Shown here in pieces: positions 13,244-15,756 of a DNA stretch of 15,756 nt (positions are counted from its first letter, which is position 1; every line of letters starts with the position of its first letter). The notes under the pieces were generated by a model. That model was not told where the DNA came from, made no database searches, and worked only from the letters and a program-made list of their open reading frames with translations. Both the position numbers and the translations under genes were made by a program. Source of the DNA: SYFY01 sp031385325 (lineage in GTDB: Bacteria > Pseudomonadota > Gammaproteobacteria > Pseudomonadales > Azotimanducaceae); the NCBI GenBank assembly GCA_031385325.1, contig JANNBJ010000020.1, forward strand, positions 1 to 15,756, given 5' to 3'.

Positions 13244-15454
13244 ATGATGAATCGCAGACCGCATCGCTGGATATTGCCAATCGCCACGATCGCCTCGGTC
13301 ACGGGAACGTTTGGGCACTTTTCTGCACAAGCGGCGATCATGGAAGAAATCGTCGTGACCGCGCAGAAACGCGAACAGAATCCGCAGGACGTCGGCATTG
13401 CCATCAGCGCAGTGACTGGCGATCAGATGCGGCAACTCGGGTTCACCAACGCGCAGCAGGTTACGGCGATGGCACCCGGCGTTTCCACGGTTCAGCCCAA
13501 TGGCGAGGCCAACTACTCGATCGCCATTCGCGGCGTCGCCAACAGCGACTTCACCACCAATGTCGAAAGTCCGGTCGCGATCTATCTGGATGAGGTTTAC
13601 ATCAGCCAGATGTCCGGCGCCGGATTCATGCTGTTTGACATGGAGCGAGTCGAGATCCTGCGTGGTCCCCAGGGCACCCTGTACGGCCGCAATGCCACCG
13701 GCGGCCTTGCCCACTACGTGACGCGCAAACCGACGGAAGAGCTCGATGGATACGCTCAGGTCACCGCCGGCAAATACGACCAGCTGAAGCTGGAAGGTGC
13801 GCTGGGTGGTCCGATTACCGAATCACTCATGGCGCGCGTGTCCTTCGCCAAACATGACAACGATGGTTACGCCGAAAACCGGCTGGCTGGCAAGCTCAAC
13901 AACGCCAACGACGACGCACTGCGCGCACAGCTGCTGTGGACACCAACCGATGACATGGAAGTGCTGCTCAATGTGCGGACCGGTGATCAGAAGATCGATA
14001 CCGGATTTTTCGAGCATGTCACCGCAAATCGGGTTGGCGTGCTGACTCCAAACGAAGTCAATCAGGTGACCGGCTACATCGACAACGATGGTGATGTGTT
14101 CAAAGGTGACTACGATCGCGAAGGTTTCAACGACCTGGAATCCCGTGGTTACAGCGGCACCGTGAAGTGGGACTTCGAAGCCTTTACGCTGACGTCGATC
14201 ACCGACTTTTCAACCGTCAAACGCGACTACGTCGAAGACTCTGACGCATCGCCAGTGCCTCTTTTCAACTTCTTCCTCACCACCGACGCTGAACAGTTTT
14301 CCCAGGAAATCCGGCTGAACGGCGGTAACGAGCAGATGAACTGGGTGGCCGGCCTCTACTACCTGGATCTGCAGGTCAACGATTCAAACGGTGCCGAGAC
14401 CGAGCCCTTCATCGACCCGAACTCTGATACGCCGGATGTATCCGGACTCGACAACCCTTATGAAACCGACACCAAGTCGATCTCAGCTTTTGGCCAGATG
14501 GAATGGGACTTCACCGACGCCCTGACTGGCATCGTCGGCTTGCGGTGGATCCATGACAAGAAGGACCACACTTACGTCACGAATGCGGTGGACTTCATTC
14601 CCGGAACGCGTTTCCGGAACGGCAATCCAAACATTATCGCCACACTCGGCAGCTACGAAGGTTCGCGGACCGATTCCGAATTCGCCTGGCGCCTGGGACT
14701 GAACTACCAGGTGAGCGAAAACGCGATGCTGTATGCAAGTTACAATCGAGGGGTGAAGAGTGGTGGTTTCAACGCGCCGATCTTCCCGCTGTCGCCACCT
14801 CTCGACTATGTTGATGACGTCATGAGTTACGACCCGGAGCAGCTGGATGCCTATGAAGTTGGTTTCAAGTCGATCTGGCGCGACGGTTTGTTGCAGGTCA
14901 ATGGCGCGGCGTACTACTACGACTACCAGGACTATCAGGCCTTTCAGATCATCGGCATCGATACCATCACCTCGAACGCAGAGGGCACATCATGGGGCAG
15001 CGAGCTGGAAGTGAAAGTCAGCCCGGTTGAAGGACTGGAGTTCCTGTTGGGTGCGGCCTACAACGACGTCGAAGTCGACCTGCTCAATGGCTCACCCAAA
15101 ACGACCTCCATTCAGTCACCGAAGTGGAACGTCAATGCTCTCGCACGATATGAAATTCCGGTCGGCCCCGGACATGTGGCGCTCCAATACGATGTCGTCA
15201 ATCGCTCGAAGCATTATTTCGCACTGACGCGTCTGGAAACCGTCACACAGAAGTCCTATAACGTCGCCAACGCATCAATCAGTTATACCGGCGCTGATGA
15301 TCTGTGGAGTGTCACCGCGTTCATCAACAACATCACCAACGAAAAGTATCTGGTGCAGACGTTCGATCTCTCCGGCCCTAACGTGTTTGGACTGGTTGAA
15401 CAGTATTACGGGCGACCAGAATGGTGGGGAGTCAGCGTCAACGTCAGCTTCTGA
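13244..15454 (+). CDS. TonB-dependent outer-membrane receptor
   Basis: From ATG 13244 the protein has 736 residues. A signal peptide (MMNRRPHRW plus a hydrophobic stretch, cleavage near AQA at 28-30) is followed by a TonB box EEIVVTAQ (34-41). The plug domain contains VGIAISAVTGDQM, YSIAIRGVANSDF, PVAIYLDEVYI and VEILRGPQGTLYGRNATGG, all hallmarks of the family. The rest is a 22-strand barrel pattern of alternating aromatic and polar residues, ending in VSVNVSF with the terminal Phe used for outer-membrane assembly. It resembles the large family of receptors for carbohydrates, aromatic or other organic compounds in proteobacteria; the ligand is unknown. The frame is open from a GTG at 12998, but the preceding 82 residues are not signal-like, so the later ATG is chosen (a second ATG follows at 13247). 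Being divergent from the amine dehydrogenase operon, it probably imports its substrate (inference). Confidence 0.9.
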   Translation: MMNRRPHRWILPIATIASVTGTFGHFSAQAAIMEEIVVTAQKREQNPQDVGIAISAVTGDQMRQLGFTNAQQVTAMAPGVSTVQPNGEANYSIAIRGVANSDFTTNVESPVAIYLDEVYISQMSGAGFMLFDMERVEILRGPQGTLYGRNATGGLAHYVTRKPTEELDGYAQVTAGKYDQLKLEGALGGPITESLMARVSFAKHDNDGYAENRLAGKLNNANDDALRAQLLWTPTDDMEVLLNVRTGDQKIDTGFFEHVTANRVGVLTPNEVNQVTGYIDNDGDVFKGDYDREGFNDLESRGYSGTVKWDFEAFTLTSITDFSTVKRDYVEDSDASPVPLFNFFLTTDAEQFSQEIRLNGGNEQMNWVAGLYYLDLQVNDSNGAETEPFIDPNSDTPDVSGLDNPYETDTKSISAFGQMEWDFTDALTGIVGLRWIHDKKDHTYVTNAVDFIPGTRFRNGNPNIIATLGSYEGSRTDSEFAWRLGLNYQVSENAMLYASYNRGVKSGGFNAPIFPLSPPLDYVDDVMSYDPEQLDAYEVGFKSIWRDGLLQVNGAAYYYDYQDYQAFQIIGIDTITSNAEGTSWGSELEVKVSPVEGLEFLLGAAYNDVEVDLLNGSPKTTSIQSPKWNVNALARYEIPVGPGHVALQYDVVNRSKHYFALTRLETVTQKSYNVANASISYTGADDLWSVTAFINNITNEKYLVQTFDLSGPNVFGLVEQYYGRPEWWGVSVNVSF

Positions 15455-15475
15455 CATTCCACGCTGCATGCCTTG

Positions 15476-15495
15476 AGCCCCCTTGAATGGGGGCT
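15476..15495. terminator. hairpin between convergent genes, possible terminator
   Basis: AGCCCCC (15476-15482) and GGGGGCT (15489-15495) form a perfect 7-bp GC-rich stem with a six-base loop, 21 bp after the TonB receptor stop and 35 bp after the end of the convergent gene. Neither side has a T-run, so it is not a textbook intrinsic terminator, but its position and stability fit a transcription end shared by both strands. Confidence 0.5.
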
Positions 15496-15530
15496 GTACT
15501 CCAGAGGCATTGCGACACAAAGATTCCGGC

Positions 15531-15756
15531 TCAGGCTTTGCCCAAACCGCCACCACCCGGAGTTTCGAAGATGATCGTGGCCCCCGCCGGGACCTCCTCG
15601 CGACCCTTGCCACGCAAGGCTTCGCCCGTGTCGAGATAGACCTTGCCCGCAGCACCATTGCCACCCCCATAACGGCCGCGCGCAGGATGCTGCAGGCGAT
15701 CAAACATCTTGGACACCTCAAACGCCGCGCCTTCGATGTGCCCTACTTCGATGATC
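15531..15756 (-). CDS. hydantoinase B/oxoprolinase family protein, C-terminal end (partial)
   Basis: The last 75 residues of a minus-strand gene run in from the right edge; the frame is open to base 755-756 of the final kilobase and the true start lies outside. The visible part includes GHIEGAAFEVSKMFDRL, HPARGRYGGGNGAAGKVYL and the ending IIFETPGGGGLGKA. The ETPGGGGxG tail and the preceding VPAG turn are characteristic of the HyuB subunit of N-methylhydantoinase, 5-oxoprolinase and acetone/acetophenone carboxylase complexes, so the exact reaction (ATP-dependent ring opening or carboxylation) cannot be given. It is convergent with the TonB receptor and belongs to a different transcription unit from the amine dehydrogenases. 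Confidence 0.8.
   Translation of the reverse strand, partial: IIEVGHIEGAAFEVSKMFDRLQHPARGRYGGGNGAAGKVYLDTGEALRGKGREEVPAGATIIFETPGGGGLGKA

Overview
The window looks like chromosomal DNA of a heterotrophic, aerobic, probably environmental gammaproteobacterium. This is an inference from moderately high GC content, a tRNA gene with encoded CCA behind a canonical sigma70 promoter, Tat and Sec leaders, and a TonB-dependent receptor. There is no integrase, transposase, phage gene, rRNA or CRISPR array. No gene-free stretch exceeds 300 bases.

Left part (1-2251, mainly + strand): a 41-bp imperfect inverted repeat with a perfect 17-bp core lies next to what may be the start of a gene running off the left edge. 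It is followed by an intramembrane rhomboid protease and a secreted protein of an uncharacterised family.

Middle part (2265-8843, all - strand): a tRNA-Gly(GCC) with a recognisable promoter is followed downstream by two GT4-like glycosyltransferases, an AMP-forming acyl-CoA synthetase, a MaoC/hotdog hydratase, a luciferase-like (LLM) flavin- or F420-dependent oxidoreductase, and a GTP cyclohydrolase II-type protein. The last two overlap by four bases (ATGA). The run from acyl-CoA synthetase to RibA-like protein reads as a small metabolic operon (acid activation, hydration, flavin-dependent oxidation, flavin synthesis). Its substrate cannot be read from the sequence.

Right part (9022-15756) is the most interesting region. 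It is a compact - strand operon encoding two complete, diverged copies of a tryptophan tryptophylquinone (TTQ) amine dehydrogenase in the order large1-small1-large2-small2, followed by a monoheme c-type cytochrome. Both small subunits carry the two TTQ tryptophans, the catalytic Asp, twin-arginine leaders and 14 cysteines as in aromatic amine dehydrogenase. The genes needed elsewhere for TTQ and disulfide maturation (mauE, mauD, mauG types) are absent from this stretch. A TonB-dependent receptor is transcribed divergently from a shared 251-bp intergenic region, which suggests outer-membrane uptake coupled to periplasmic amine oxidation. A convergent gene at the right edge is the C-terminus of a hydantoinase B/oxoprolinase-type protein.

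Proposed working model (inference): the TonB receptor delivers an amine-containing compound to the periplasm. Two alpha2beta2 TTQ dehydrogenases, possibly of different specificity, oxidise it to aldehyde and ammonia and pass electrons to the co-encoded cytochrome c.
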